Source: Microtetraspora glauca (GTDB taxonomy: Bacteria > Actinomycetota > Actinomycetes > Streptosporangiales > Streptosporangiaceae). From it: 64,000 nucleotides of DNA. The notes beneath the pieces are model-generated. The model was not told the origin of the DNA. It did not search any database and saw only the letters and a list, made by a program, of their open reading frames with translations. The DNA is taken from assembly GCA_001570385.1 (NCBI GenBank), contig BBYL01000007.1, positions 744,001-808,000 of the forward strand, given 5' to 3'. Made by a program: the position numbers and the translations under genes. This document shows, piece by piece, positions 38,036 to 47,908 of the stretch; within the stretch, counting starts at the first letter, position 1, and each line of letters begins with the position of its first letter.

Positions 38036-41000
38036 ATGCCGCTCGAGACGGCGGGGAGCCGGCGCGAACCGGGAACGGCGCGCGAATCGGACACGGCGCT
38101 GACAGAGCCGGAACCGGACGGGGCACGGATGCGGCGCGGGCCGGACGAGGCACTGGACACGTTGCTCCGTGACGCGGCCGAGAAGTGCACGGCCACATCG
38201 GAAGCCCCCTCGGGCGAGGACACGCTCGCCTTTCTCCGCGACTACTATCGCCACGTCCCGCCGGAGGACCTGGCCGACCGCGACCCCGTCGACGTGTACG
38301 GCCCGGCGATGGCACACCGGCACCTCGCGCGGCACCGGCCCCAGGGCCGGGCGCTGGTCAGCGCCTACACGCCGACCCTGGACGAGTGCGGCTGGGACCC
38401 CGGCCGCTCGGTGATCCAGATCGTCACCGACGACATGTCGTTCCTGGTCGACTCGGTGACGATGGAGCTGGACCGGCACCAGGTCGGCACCCACCTCGTC
38501 GTCCACCCCCAGATGCGCGTCCGCAGGGACATGACCGGCGCGATGCTCGGTCCCGGCCAGGAGGAGGCCGCCGGCCAGCTCCTCCAGGAGTCGTGGATGC
38601 ACATCGAGATCGACCGGCAGGCCGATCCCGCCGTCCTCAGCGAGCTGGAGAGCGACCTGCGGCGGGTGCTGCAGGACGTCCGCTACGCCGGTGAGGACTT
38701 CCCCAAGATGCGGGCGCTGGCCGTGAACACGGCCGAGGACATCGCGGCCGGTCCGTCGCGGCTGGACCCCGCCGGCGTCGAGGACAGCGTCGAGCTGCTC
38801 CGCTGGCTCGCCGACGGCCACTTCACCTTCCTCGGCTCCCGGGAGTACCGCCTGGAGCAGTCCGACGACGGCGAGACCCTGCGCGCGATCCCGGGCACCG
38901 GTCTCGGCATCTTGCGGGCCGACAAGGCGGGCTCGGACAGCTTCGCCGCGATGCCGGCCGAGCTGCGCGCCAAGGCCCGCGAGAAGCAGGTCCTGATCGT
39001 CACCAAGGCCAACAGCCGGGCGACCGTGCACCGCCCGGTGTACCTCGACTACATCGGGGTGAAGCTCTTCTCCCCCGAGGGAGAGGTGATCGGCGAGCGC
39101 CGCTTCCTCGGCCTGTTCACCCACGTGGCGTACAACGAGTCGATTTCGCGGATCCCCGTGCTGCGGCGCAAGCTCGCCGAGGTGCTCGACCGGGCCGGGA
39201 TGCCGGCCGACAGCCACGACGGCTCGGACCTGATGGAGATCCTGGAGACCTACCCCAGGGCCGAGCTGTTCCAGATCCCGGTGGACGAGCTGCTGCCGAT
39301 CGCGCTCGGCGTGCTCCGGCTGCGCGAGCGCAAGCAGGTCAAGCTGTTCCTGCGCAGGGACGACTACGGCCGCTACATCTCCTGCCTGGTCTACCTTCCG
39401 CGTGACCGGTACACCACGAAGATCCGGTGGCGCATGCAGGACATCCTGCTCAAGGCGCTCGGCGGTACCTCGCTGGACTACAGCACCATGATCGGCGAGT
39501 CGGCGCTGGCCCGCCTCCACGTGGTGATCCGCGGTGAGCGCGGCAGGTCGCTGGCGGAGGTGCCGGTCGACGTCGAGGAGCTGGAGGCCCGGCTGGCGGC
39601 CGCCACCCGCTCATGGGACGAGGACCTGGTCGACGCCATCACCGAGCTGTGCTCCCCGCAGGAGAGCACCGCCCTCACCGCCCGGTACGGCAACGCCTTC
39701 CCCGAGGGCTACAAGGCCGACTTCCCGGCGCGCACGGCCGTCACCGACCTGAAGCGGCTGGAGGAGCTCTCCGAGGACGAGACCGGCGACATCGGGATGA
39801 ACCTCTACGAGCCGTACGGCGCGGCCGAGGGGGAGCGGCGCTTCAAGATCTACCGGATCGGCGCGCACATCTCGCTGTCCCACGCCCTGCCGCTGCTGCA
39901 GCGCATGGGCGTCGAGGTCGTCGACGAGCGCCCGTACGAGATCAGGCGCGACGGCGACGCGGTCAAGGACGCCTGGATCTACGACTTCGGCCTGCGCTAC
40001 ACCCCCTCGGGCGAAGTCGACAGGAACGACGTCAAGCGGCTGTTCCACGACGCGTTCGCGGCGCTGTGGCGTGGCGAGGTCGAGAACGACGGCTTCAACG
40101 CGCTCGTGCTGGCCGGCGGCCTCACCTGGGAGCAGGCCGAGATCCTCCGCGCGTACGCCAAGTACCTGCGCCAGGCCGGGACCACGTTCAGCCAGGAGTA
40201 CATCGAGAAGGTCCTGCTCGGCAACGTCAGGCTGGCCCGGCTGCTCGTCCGCTACTTCGAGGCGCGGCTCGCGCCCGGACGCTCGGAGGAGGTCAGGTCG
40301 GAGCTGTGCGACGCGCTCAAGGAGGAGGTCCTCGCCTCCCTGGACGAGGTCGCCTCGCTCGACGAGGACCGCATCCTGCGGGCCTACCTGGAGATGATCG
40401 CGGCCACGCTGCGGACCAACTTCTTCCAGAAGACGGAGTCCGGCGGGCGCAAGCCGTACATCTCGCTGAAGTTCGACCCGCAGGCGATCAGCGTGCTGCC
40501 GCTGCCCCGGCCGAAGTACGAGATCTTCGTCTACTCGCCGCGGGTCGAGGGCGTCCACCTCAGGTTCGGGAAGGTCGCCCGCGGCGGCCTGCGCTGGTCG
40601 GACCGCATGGAGGACTTCCGCACCGAGATCCTCGGCCTGGTCAAGGCGCAGATGGTGAAGAACACCGTCATCGTCCCCACCGGGTCCAAGGGCGGGTTCG
40701 TCGTGAAGCGTCCGCCCGCGGGCGGACGGGACGAGATGATGGCCGAGGGCATCGCCTGCTACCGGCAGTTCATCTCGGGCCTGCTCGACATCACCGACAA
40801 CCTGGTGGCCGGCGAGGTCGTCCCGCCCCGTGACGTCGTACGGCACGACGGCGACGACACCTACCTCGTGGTGGCAGCCGACAAGGGCACCGCGTCGTTC
40901 TCCGACATCGCCAACGCGGTGGCCAAGGAGTACGGCTTCTGGCTCGGGGACGCCTTCGCCTCCGGCGGGTCGGTCGGCTACGACCACAAGGCCATGGGCA

Positions 41001-43003
41001 TCACCGCCAGGGGCGCCTGGGAGTCGGTGAAGTACCACTTCAGGGGTCTGGGCGTGGACGTCCAGACCACCGACTTCACCGTCGTCGGCGTCGGCGACAT
41101 GTCCGGAGACGTCTTCGGCAACGGCATGCTCCTGTCGGAGCACATCCGGCTGGTCGCGGCCTTCGACCACCGGCACATCTTCGTGGACCCGTCACCCGAC
41201 GCGGCGACCGGCCACGCCGAGCGCCGCAGGCTGTTCGCGCTTCCGCGCAGCTCCTGGGCCGACTACGACGCCTCGCTGATCTCGGCGGGAGGCGGCGTCT
41301 GGCCCCGCACCGCCAAGTCGATCCCGGTCTCGCCGCAGGCGCGGGCCGCGCTGGGCATCCCCGACGGCGTGACCGCGCTCGCGCCGAACGAGCTGATCAG
41401 CGCGATCCTCAAGGCGCCCGTCGACCTGCTGTGGAACGGCGGCATCGGGACGTACGTCAAGGCCGCGTCGGAGAGCCACGCTGACGTCGGCGACAAGGCC
41501 AACGACGGGCTGCGCGTCAACGGCGCCGACCTGCGCTGCAAGGTCGTGGGCGAGGGCGGCAACCTCGGCTTCACCCAGCTCGGCCGGATCGAGTTCGCCC
41601 TGAACGGCGGCCTGGTCAACACCGACTTCATCGACAACTCGGCCGGTGTGGACACCTCGGACCACGAGGTGAACATCAAGATCCTGCTCGACCGGGTCGT
41701 CCGCGACGGCGACATGACCGACAAGGACCGCGACCAGCTCTTCCTCGACATGACCGGCGAGGTCGGCGAGCTGGTGCTGCGCGACAACTACGCGCAGAAC
41801 GTGGTGCTCGGCGCCGCCCGCGCGCAGGCGCCGGACATGCTGCACATCCACGCGCGCTACCTGCGGAAGCTGGAGCGGGCCGGACTGGTCAACCGGCAGC
41901 TGGAGAACCTCCCCTCCGACAAGGTCCTCGCCGAGCGGCGTCAGGCGGGCCTCGGCCTCACCCAGCCGGAGTTCTCGGTCCTGCTCGCCTACACCAAGCT
42001 CGTGGTGGACGGTGAGCTGCTCGCCTCGGACCTGCCCGACGATCCGTACCTCGCGCCGTGGCTCGTGTCGTACTTCCCGTCGGCGCTCCAGGACCGGTTC
42101 CAGGGCTCCATGGACGCCCACCCGCTCCGGCGGGAGATCATCACGACCCGGGTCGTGAACGACGTGGTCAACTTCGGCGGGACGAGCTTCGTGTTCCGTT
42201 TCGGCGAGGAGACCGGCGCGTCGACGCCCGACATCGTCCGGGCCTACCTGGTCGCCCGCGAGGTCTTCGACCTGCCGAGCTTCACCCGCCAGGTCGAGGC
42301 GCTGGACAACGAGGTGGACACCGCGACCCAGATCGCGATGCTGCTGGAGGGCCGCAAGCTCTCCGAGCGCGGCACCCGGTGGCTGCTCGGCAACCGCAGG
42401 CCGCCGCTCGACCTCTCCTCCACCGCGGAGTTCTTCGCCGAAGGCGCGGGCGCCCTGCTCCCGCACCTGCCCAAGCTCCTCACCGGCCTCGACCTCGTCG
42501 CGTACGAGGAGCGCAGGGACGGCTTCGTCGCACGCGGAGTGCCGGAGGAACTGGCCGAGCGGGTCGCGGTGATGGTGCCCGCGTACTCCACGTTCGACCT
42601 GGTCGAGATCGCCGCGCTGACCGGGCTCCCGCTGCACGAGGTCGCCGAGGTCTACTTCGACCTCGCCGACCGCCTGCAGCTCGCCAGGCTGCGGGAGCGG
42701 GTCATCGCGCTGCCCCGGGACAACCGGTGGAACTCGATGGCGCGCTCCGCGCTCCGCGACGACCTGTACGCCGCGCACGCCACCCTGACCAGGGAGGTGC
42801 TGCTCCACAGCGAGTCCGGGCTGTCTCCCGAGGAGCGGCTGGCTCGCTGGTCGGAGGCGAACGCGGCGGCTGTGGGCCGGGCCAGGCAGACGCTGTCGGA
42901 GATCTGGGAGAGCGACCACTTCGACCTGGCCACCCTCTCGGTGGCGCTGCGCGCCGTACGGACCCTGGTCACGTCCAGCAACCTTCCCCACACGGAAGAG
43001 TAG
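38036..43003 (+). CDS. NAD-specific glutamate dehydrogenase, large (about 180 kDa) type
   Basis: Enzyme of 1,655 residues that deaminates glutamate to 2-oxoglutarate using NAD. The size is that of the large GDH class first found in Streptomyces. The N-terminal half holds ACT-like regulatory regions (SVIQIVTDDMSFLVDSVTMELDRHQVGTHLVVHPQ and FHRLYRIGAHISLSHALPLLQRMGVEVVDERPYE-like). The catalytic core (about 830-1250) has KVARGGLRWSDRMEDFRTEILGLVKAQMVKNTVIVPTGSKGGFVVKR and the NAD-binding stretch VVGVGDMSGDVFGNGMLLS, followed by GGIGTYVKA and GEGGNLGFTQLGRIEFALNGG. The ATG at 38036 is preceded by AAAGGAG. It is a single monocistronic unit. Long antisense frames inside it are GC artefacts. Confidence 0.96.
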   Translation: MPLETAGSRREPGTARESDTALTEPEPDGARMRRGPDEALDTLLRDAAEKCTATSEAPSGEDTLAFLRDYYRHVPPEDLADRDPVDVYGPAMAHRHLARHRPQGRALVSAYTPTLDECGWDPGRSVIQIVTDDMSFLVDSVTMELDRHQVGTHLVVHPQMRVRRDMTGAMLGPGQEEAAGQLLQESWMHIEIDRQADPAVLSELESDLRRVLQDVRYAGEDFPKMRALAVNTAEDIAAGPSRLDPAGVEDSVELLRWLADGHFTFLGSREYRLEQSDDGETLRAIPGTGLGILRADKAGSDSFAAMPAELRAKAREKQVLIVTKANSRATVHRPVYLDYIGVKLFSPEGEVIGERRFLGLFTHVAYNESISRIPVLRRKLAEVLDRAGMPADSHDGSDLMEILETYPRAELFQIPVDELLPIALGVLRLRERKQVKLFLRRDDYGRYISCLVYLPRDRYTTKIRWRMQDILLKALGGTSLDYSTMIGESALARLHVVIRGERGRSLAEVPVDVEELEARLAAATRSWDEDLVDAITELCSPQESTALTARYGNAFPEGYKADFPARTAVTDLKRLEELSEDETGDIGMNLYEPYGAAEGERRFKIYRIGAHISLSHALPLLQRMGVEVVDERPYEIRRDGDAVKDAWIYDFGLRYTPSGEVDRNDVKRLFHDAFAALWRGEVENDGFNALVLAGGLTWEQAEILRAYAKYLRQAGTTFSQEYIEKVLLGNVRLARLLVRYFEARLAPGRSEEVRSELCDALKEEVLASLDEVASLDEDRILRAYLEMIAATLRTNFFQKTESGGRKPYISLKFDPQAISVLPLPRPKYEIFVYSPRVEGVHLRFGKVARGGLRWSDRMEDFRTEILGLVKAQMVKNTVIVPTGSKGGFVVKRPPAGGRDEMMAEGIACYRQFISGLLDITDNLVAGEVVPPRDVVRHDGDDTYLVVAADKGTASFSDIANAVAKEYGFWLGDAFASGGSVGYDHKAMGITARGAWESVKYHFRGLGVDVQTTDFTVVGVGDMSGDVFGNGMLLSEHIRLVAAFDHRHIFVDPSPDAATGHAERRRLFALPRSSWADYDASLISAGGGVWPRTAKSIPVSPQARAALGIPDGVTALAPNELISAILKAPVDLLWNGGIGTYVKAASESHADVGDKANDGLRVNGADLRCKVVGEGGNLGFTQLGRIEFALNGGLVNTDFIDNSAGVDTSDHEVNIKILLDRVVRDGDMTDKDRDQLFLDMTGEVGELVLRDNYAQNVVLGAARAQAPDMLHIHARYLRKLERAGLVNRQLENLPSDKVLAERRQAGLGLTQPEFSVLLAYTKLVVDGELLASDLPDDPYLAPWLVSYFPSALQDRFQGSMDAHPLRREIITTRVVNDVVNFGGTSFVFRFGEETGASTPDIVRAYLVAREVFDLPSFTRQVEALDNEVDTATQIAMLLEGRKLSERGTRWLLGNRRPPLDLSSTAEFFAEGAGALLPHLPKLLTGLDLVAYEERRDGFVARGVPEELAERVAVMVPAYSTFDLVEIAALTGLPLHEVAEVYFDLADRLQLARLRERVIALPRDNRWNSMARSALRDDLYAAHATLTREVLLHSESGLSPEERLARWSEANAAAVGRARQTLSEIWESDHFDLATLSVALRAVRTLVTSSNLPHTEE

Positions 43004-43021
43004 GCGCGGGAGTGGACGGGA

Positions 43022-44095
43022 TCAGCGGGTCGTGGCCTTGGTCACCAGGCCGTCGTAGCCGATGACGTGCGCGGGCGCGGTGGAGCTCTTGGGCGGCACC
43101 GCGCTCGCGTACTGCTGCGTCTCCACGATCCGCCGGTCCCTGCGCACCAGGGGGTTGCCCAGGTCCCACCGGGCGTCCTTCGGGATGGCGAGCGGGCGGC
43201 CGTACCCGCAGCTGAGCACGGGTGACCACGTGCTGGTCCGCAGCAGCGTGTAGAGGATCAGCCCGCCGCCGCCCTTCGTGCGCAGCGCGAAGACGGGATA
43301 GTCCACGGCGGCGGCGAACAGCGAGTCGTAGTTCATGCAGTCCGCCTGGCGCGCCTTCTCCCGCCGCTTCCTGATCTCGGTCGCGTACCCGGTCGTCTGT
43401 GGTCCGGGCGCGATCAGGCCGGACGCGAAGCCGTCCTTGCCCTCCTCGGCGATCGTGGCGTGCAGGGGGCCCATCAGGTTGGGGCTGATCGCGACGGTCT
43501 GGTCACGGGAGTCGAGGGAGGTCGCGTATCCGTCCGCGTCGACGGACACCTCGGGGGCCTTCTCGCCCGCGTAGAGCAGCGACTCGAAGCTGTTCTGCCA
43601 CGCCGACGCAGAGTTCTGCCGGACGAACGTCAGCACGGCGATCCTGACCTCGCCGGAGGAGTCGCGGCGCTCGACGGTCGCGGCGAACCATTGGCGGGAC
43701 GCCTTGGGCCCCAGGCGGGGCACCAGCAGCGTCCGCTCGCCCCACGTGTAGCGCGGCGGCTTCCTGCCGGACGAGTGGAACTGGGCGATCGTGATCGGGC
43801 GCTGCCCGTCCCTGGAGAGCTGGAGTATCCACCGCTGGGCCCGGCCCGCGCGGACGACGTCGTCCGTCGCGAGGTAGGTGTCCAGCGCGTCACGTGCCTC
43901 CGCGAGTGTCACGGCGGGTTTCGCGGCGGGTTTCGCGGGGAGCCGGCTCGGCGAGGGCGACACGCCCGAGGTCGCCGCGACCGGACTGCGCGAGGGCGCC
44001 GGCGCCGAGCCGGAGCAGGCGGCCGTGCCGGCGACCAGCGCGAGCGCGAGCGCGGAACGGCAGGTGAACGCGAGCACGCGTGTGGCTCCGTCCAC
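43022..44095 (-). CDS. Putative lipoprotein of unknown function
   Basis: Protein of 357 residues. A lipoprotein-type signal [27 protein letters not shown] ends at Cys about 28 (lipobox a little unusual, TAAC) and is followed by a Ser/Pro/Ala linker. The exported domain (about 60-357) has [47 protein letters not shown] and [16 protein letters not shown]. It belongs to an actinobacterial family without assigned role; I recognise no catalytic motif. GTG at 44095 is chosen because AGAGGAGG lies 7 bases upstream; another GTG at 44116 is in frame. It is divergent from prfB and tail to tail with the dehydrogenase gene. Confidence 0.75.
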   Translation of the reverse strand: MDGATRVLAFTCRSALALALVAGTAACSGSAPAPSRSPVAATSGVSPSPSRLPAKPAAKPAVTLAEARDALDTYLATDDVVRAGRAQRWILQLSRDGQRPITIAQFHSSGRKPPRYTWGERTLLVPRLGPKASRQWFAATVERRDSSGEVRIAVLTFVRQNSASAWQNSFESLLYAGEKAPEVSVDADGYATSLDSRDQTVAISPNLMGPLHATIAEEGKDGFASGLIAPGPQTTGYATEIRKRREKARQADCMNYDSLFAAAVDYPVFALRTKGGGGLILYTLLRTSTWSPVLSCGYGRPLAIPKDARWDLGNPLVRRDRRIVETQQYASAVPPKSSTAPAHVIGYDGLVTKATTR

Positions 44096-44189
44096 CCGAG
44101 GCCTCCTCTCGCGCACCGGCCCGGTTCACCGGCCACATCACCGGCACATCGTAGCCAAGGCGCGGTACGGGCACGGTCCGGTGTTCGCG

Positions 44190-44195
44190 TACCCT
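44190..44195 (+). promoter_or_regulatory. Candidate -10 box of prfB, giving a leaderless message
   Basis: TACCCT ends 8 bases before the prfB GTG. With the usual 6-8 base distance, transcription would begin at or next to the start codon. No Shine-Dalgarno-like sequence precedes the GTG, which fits leaderless translation. No good -35 is seen. Confidence 0.45.
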
Positions 44196-44203
44196 TTACA
44201 GAC

Positions 44204-45313
44204 GTGGCAGTCATCGATCCAGCCGAAGAGATCAACGAGCTTACCGGCACCCTGAAGGGCATTCAGGACGTGCTCGACCTCGACGCCCTGCTCAAGCAGA
44301 TCGCCGAGCTGGAGGAGCAGGCTGCCGCGCCTGACCTGTGGAACGACGTGGAGCAGGCGCAGCGGGTCACCAGCAAGCTCTCCCACCTGCAGGGCGAGGT
44401 CAACCGGGTCCAGGGTCTGGCCCGCCGGCTCGACGACCTTCCCGTCCTGTTCGAGCTCGCGGCCGAGGAGGGCGACGAGGACGCGCTCGCCGAGGCCGAG
44501 AAGGAGCTCGCCTCGCTCAAGTCGGACGTCGGCGCCCTGGAGGTGCGGACGCTCCTGTCCGGCGAGTACGACTCCCGTGAGGCGCTCATCACGATCAACT
44601 CGCAGGCCGGCGGCGTGGACGCCGCGGACTGGGCGCAGATGCTCCTCCGCATGTACCTCCGCTGGGCCGAGCGCAAGGGCTACTCCACCGAGGTCTACGA
44701 CACGTCGTACGCCGAGGAGGCCGGCATCAAGTCGGCCACGTTCACGGTCAAGGCGCCCTACGCGTACGGCACGCTGCGCGGGGAGCACGGGACGCACCGC
44801 CTGGTCCGGATCAGCCCCTTCGACAACCAGGGCCGCCGCCAGACCTCGTTCGCGGGTGTGGACATCGTGCCGGTCGTCGAGCAGACCGACCACATCGACA
44901 TCAACGAGGACGACCTGCGCGTCGACGTCTACCGGTCCTCGGGCCCCGGCGGTCAGGGCGTGAACACCACGGACTCCGCGGTGCGGATCACCCACATCCC
45001 CACCGGCATCGTGGTCTCCTGCCAGAACGAGCGCTCCCAGCTGCAGAACCGGGCCTCCGCCATGGCGGTCCTGTCGGCCAAGCTGCTGGAGCGCAAGCGT
45101 CAGGAGGAGGCCGCCGCGATGAACGAGCTCCGTGGTGAGTCGACGACCTCATGGGGCACCCAGATCCGCAACTACGTGCTGCACCCCTACCAGATCGTGA
45201 AGGACCTGCGCACGGGCGTCGAGGCGGGCAACCCGAGCGCCGTTCTGGACGGTGACCTCGACGAGTTCATCGAGGGCGAGATCCGCTGGATGCGCCGCCA
45301 GGAGTCGCAGTAG
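44204..45313 (+). CDS. prfB: Peptide chain release factor 2
   Basis: Class I release factor of 369 residues that reads UGA and UAA. Seen: an N-terminal helical domain [39 protein letters not shown], the stop-codon recognition tripeptide SPF in [18 protein letters not shown] (RF2-specific), and the catalytic GGQ in [27 protein letters not shown]. The frame is continuous, without the programmed +1 shift at codon 26 known from E. coli. GTG at 44204 matches the family start; the longer frame to 43460 overlaps the divergent lipoprotein gene and is rejected. Confidence 0.98.
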   Translation: MAVIDPAEEINELTGTLKGIQDVLDLDALLKQIAELEEQAAAPDLWNDVEQAQRVTSKLSHLQGEVNRVQGLARRLDDLPVLFELAAEEGDEDALAEAEKELASLKSDVGALEVRTLLSGEYDSREALITINSQAGGVDAADWAQMLLRMYLRWAERKGYSTEVYDTSYAEEAGIKSATFTVKAPYAYGTLRGEHGTHRLVRISPFDNQGRRQTSFAGVDIVPVVEQTDHIDINEDDLRVDVYRSSGPGGQGVNTTDSAVRITHIPTGIVVSCQNERSQLQNRASAMAVLSAKLLERKRQEEAAAMNELRGESTTSWGTQIRNYVLHPYQIVKDLRTGVEAGNPSAVLDGDLDEFIEGEIRWMRRQESQ

Positions 45314-45328
45314 CGATGCCGCGGCGGC

Positions 45329-45517
45329 TCAGTAGCCGCCGACGTGCTTGAGGGCGAGCAGGGCCAGGGCGAGGATCACCGTCAGGGCGATGACCAGGGG
45401 CGACAACCCCAGGAAGCCGTGATGGTGGACCTTGGCCCTGCCTTCCCTGCACACCGGGCAGCGTCCCTCGACGACGGGGCCGGCGCACGCGGCGCAGATC
45501 AGATGTTCGCAGCTCAT
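45329..45517 (-). CDS. Small membrane protein with zinc-ribbon-like N-terminus
   Basis: Protein of 62 residues. The cysteines in [23 protein letters not shown] form two CxxC-type pairs suited to zinc, followed by a His-containing linker and one membrane segment ([25 protein letters not shown]). ATG start with AGAGGTCCC upstream. It lies antisense to the general direction, between prfB and ftsE. Short and without a named family, but composition and codon use look coding. Confidence 0.65.
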   Translation of the reverse strand: MSCEHLICAACAGPVVEGRCPVCREGRAKVHHHGFLGLSPLVIALTVILALALLALKHVGGY

Positions 45518-45589
45518 GGGACCTCTACCTTTCCGCTAGCCCGACCCTAATCGTTTTGTTTCCGTTATGGACGTTCCATGCCAGTGTTA

Positions 45590-45680
45590 CCCCTAGACTG
45601 GCCTTCGGCCAACCGGAACGTCGATCCTTCGTAAAGAGACCGGCGCCCCCCGAGCTGGATGTCCCAACCCCTAGACTGGC
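45590..45680 (+). promoter_or_regulatory. Tandem 13-bp repeats with -10-like TAGACT upstream of ftsE
   Basis: CCCCTAGACTGGC occurs at 45590-45602 and again at 45668-45680. Each copy holds TAGACT, a good -10 hexamer. From the second copy transcription would start near 45684, only about a dozen bases before the ftsE GTG, where a four-codon frame GTG ATG CGC CCG TGA (45686-45700) overlaps the ftsE start as GTGA. Two tandem promoters are the simplest reading; no clear -35 elements are seen. Confidence 0.45.
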
Positions 45681-45696
45681 ATGCCGTGATGCGCCC

Positions 45697-46386
45697 GTGA
45701 TCCATTTCGATAATGTCACCAAGGTCTACGCGAACCAGAACCGGCCCGCCCTCGACCACGTGAGCGTGGATGTCGACAAGGGCGAGTTCGTGTTCCTCGT
45801 CGGTCCCTCGGGATCGGGCAAGTCGACCTTCCTCAGGCTGGTCCTCAAGGAGGAGCGGCCCAACTCCGGTGCGATCCATGTCGCCGGCAAGGACCTCGCG
45901 AAGCTCTCGAACTTCAAGGTGCCGCACCTGCGGCGCCGGATCGGATGCGTTTTCCAGGACTTCCGGCTCCTTCCCAAGAAGAACGTCTACGAGAACGTGG
46001 CGTTCGCCCTCGAGGTCATCGGCAAGCCACGGCGGTTCATCCGCAAGGTGGTTCCCGAGGTCATCGAGCTGGTCGGTCTGGAGGGCAAGGCCCACCGCAT
46101 GCCGGAGGAGCTGTCGGGCGGCGAGCAGCAGCGTGTCGCCATGGCTCGCGCGTTCGTCAACCGCCCTATGATCCTCCTTGCCGACGAGCCGACCGGAAAC
46201 ATCGACCCCGCGACGAGCATCGGCATCATGAAGGTGCTCGACCGCATCAACAGGACCGGTACCACCGTGCTGATGGCCACGCACGACGCGGCCATCGTCG
46301 ACTCCATGCGCAAGCGTGTGGTCGAGCTGGAGGACGGCAAGATCGTCCGCGACCAGTCGCGCGGCGTGTACGGACAGGCGTACTAG
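45697..46386 (+). CDS. ftsE: Cell-division ATP-binding protein FtsE
   Basis: ABC-type ATPase of 229 residues, exactly the family length. It pairs with FtsX to activate peptidoglycan hydrolases at the septum. Motifs: Walker [12 protein letters not shown], the FtsE-specific [25 protein letters not shown], signature [19 protein letters not shown], Walker [13 protein letters not shown] and switch MATHD. GTG at 45697 starts [15 protein letters not shown], matching the family; the upstream frame to 45556 is promoter sequence. Confidence 0.98.
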   Translation: MIHFDNVTKVYANQNRPALDHVSVDVDKGEFVFLVGPSGSGKSTFLRLVLKEERPNSGAIHVAGKDLAKLSNFKVPHLRRRIGCVFQDFRLLPKKNVYENVAFALEVIGKPRRFIRKVVPEVIELVGLEGKAHRMPEELSGGEQQRVAMARAFVNRPMILLADEPTGNIDPATSIGIMKVLDRINRTGTTVLMATHDAAIVDSMRKRVVELEDGKIVRDQSRGVYGQAY

Positions 46387-46461
46387 CCAACGAGTGGCGA
46401 TCCAGGTCGGCAGCCAGGCGCCGCCTGGGCGCCGCGTAGTCAGTTTGGAGTAACGGGGAGT

Positions 46462-47361
46462 ATGCGGGCCAATTTCATCTTCTCCGAGGTCTGGATCGGC
46501 CTCCGCCGCAACCTCACGATGACCATCGCGGTCATCGTGACCGTCGCGGTCGGTATGGGACTCCTGGGCATCGGATTGATGATCAACTCCCAGGTCTCGT
46601 CCCTGACCGGCTACTGGACGGACAAGGTCGAGCTGTCGGTCTTCCTGTGCGAGAAGAACAGTCCCTTCCCCGCGTGCAAGAACAAGGGCGCGATCACGGA
46701 GGAGCAGAAGGCGGCCCTGAAGCAGACGATCGAGAGCCTTCCCGACGTCGAGCGGGTCGACTTCGAGGACCAGGCCAAGGCGTACGAGAACTTCAAGGAC
46801 GGCGGGAACAACTCGATCCTGCTGTCCGTGATCAAGCCTGAGGACCTGCCCGAGTCCTTCCGGGTCAAGCTCAAGGACCCGGACAAGTCGACGGCGGTAC
46901 AGGACAGCCTGAAGGGCCAGGCCGGCGTCTCCAACATCGTGAACCAGCGGCAGATCCTGGAGTCGGCCTTCGGCTTCATGGAGAAGCTGCGCAACATGGC
47001 CCTCGGTGTGGCCATCCTGATGGTGTTGGCGGCGACGCTGCTGATCGGCAACACGGTCCGGTTGTCGGCGTACAACCGGCGCAGGGAGACCGGCATCATG
47101 CGGCTGGTCGGCGCCTCGAACGTCTACATCCAGCTGCCGTTCGTGATGGAAGGCGTCATCGCCGGCCTGATCGGCGGCGTCTTCGCCGCGGTCCTCCTGA
47201 TCTTCACGAAGGTCTTCATCTTCGAGCAGATCCAGACCTACACGGCCGCGCCGCTCACCTGGAACACGGTCGCCTTCGTGATCACCGTCACGATGATCAT
47301 CGGTGTGGTCATCTGTCTGCTCGCCTCCTTCGTGACCCTCCGCCGTTACCTGAGGGTGTGA
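46462..47361 (+). CDS. ftsX: Cell-division permease-like protein FtsX
   Basis: Membrane protein of 299 residues with the standard four segments: one near the N-terminus (about 20-42), a large extracellular loop (about 43-170) that contacts wall hydrolases or their activators, then three C-terminal segments (about 172-195, 222-245, 268-290). The loop holds two cysteines (FLCEKNSPFPACKNKG) that may form a disulphide. The start MRANFIFSEVWIGLRRNLTMTIAVIVTVAVGMGLLG is the actinobacterial family signature. It is 75 bases after ftsE with a weak ribosome site. Confidence 0.97.
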   Translation: MRANFIFSEVWIGLRRNLTMTIAVIVTVAVGMGLLGIGLMINSQVSSLTGYWTDKVELSVFLCEKNSPFPACKNKGAITEEQKAALKQTIESLPDVERVDFEDQAKAYENFKDGGNNSILLSVIKPEDLPESFRVKLKDPDKSTAVQDSLKGQAGVSNIVNQRQILESAFGFMEKLRNMALGVAILMVLAATLLIGNTVRLSAYNRRRETGIMRLVGASNVYIQLPFVMEGVIAGLIGGVFAAVLLIFTKVFIFEQIQTYTAAPLTWNTVAFVITVTMIIGVVICLLASFVTLRRYLRV

Positions 47362-47410
47362 CGGGGGTATGGTCGCGCTCTCCAGCGCCGCTCGACGCTC
47401 CGGCCGCCGG

Positions 47411-47416
47411 TAGGCT
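47411..47416 (+). promoter_or_regulatory. Candidate -10 box of smpB, possible leaderless start
   Basis: TAGGCT lies 6 bases before the smpB ATG, with no Shine-Dalgarno sequence between them. The arrangement predicts a transcript starting at the ATG. Confidence 0.45.
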
Positions 47417-47422
47417 CCCTGT

Positions 47423-47905
47423 ATGCCACGTGAGATCGGGCGCAAGCTCATCGCTCAGAACAAGCGTGCCCGGCACGACTTCTTCATCGAGGACACGTAC
47501 GAGGCCGGGCTCGTCCTCACCGGCACGGAGGTCAAGTCCCTCCGCGCGGGAAAGGCCAATCTCACCGACGGCTACGCCACCGTCGACGGCGGTGAGGCAT
47601 GGCTGATCAACGTGTACATCCCTGAGTACAGCCAGGGAACGTGGACCAACCACGCCGCGCGGCGCACCCGCAAGCTGCTGCTGCACCGCAAGGAGATCGG
47701 CAAGATCCAGCAGGTCCTCAAGGAGCGCGGTCTGACGCTGGTCCCCCTCGCCCTGTACTTCAAGGACGGCAAGGCCAAGATCGAGATCGGTGTCGCGCGC
47801 GGCAAGAAGGACTACGACAAGCGGCAGACCCTGATGGAGAAGCAGGCCAACCGCGAGATGGCGCGTGCGATGTCCAGCTCGGTCCGGCGTCGGGGGGGCC
47901 GCTAG
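47423..47905 (+). CDS. smpB: tmRNA-binding protein SmpB
   Basis: Protein of 160 residues that binds tmRNA and brings it to stalled ribosomes. It has the SmpB oligonucleotide-binding fold with [57 protein letters not shown] and [13 protein letters not shown], and the basic C-terminal tail ([23 protein letters not shown], then SSVRRRGGR) that acts in the decoding centre. Its partner ssrA lies 2.2 kb downstream, separated by the PBP-like gene. Confidence 0.98.
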   Translation: MPREIGRKLIAQNKRARHDFFIEDTYEAGLVLTGTEVKSLRAGKANLTDGYATVDGGEAWLINVYIPEYSQGTWTNHAARRTRKLLLHRKEIGKIQQVLKERGLTLVPLALYFKDGKAKIEIGVARGKKDYDKRQTLMEKQANREMARAMSSSVRRRGGR

Positions 47906-47908
47906 GCC

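Noticed and set aside
39611..41176. 521-codon minus-strand frame inside the glutamate dehydrogenase gene (also 41192-42991)
   Set aside because: Shadow frames opposite a continuous, conserved 1,655-codon enzyme; no start signal or fold.
44204..44300. Programmed frameshift in prfB
   Set aside because: The prfB frame is continuous through the region where E. coli RF2 has an internal UGA; no shift is needed.
43460..45313. 617-codon version of prfB
   Set aside because: The extra N-terminal 248 residues are antisense to the divergent lipoprotein gene and have no RF2 homology.
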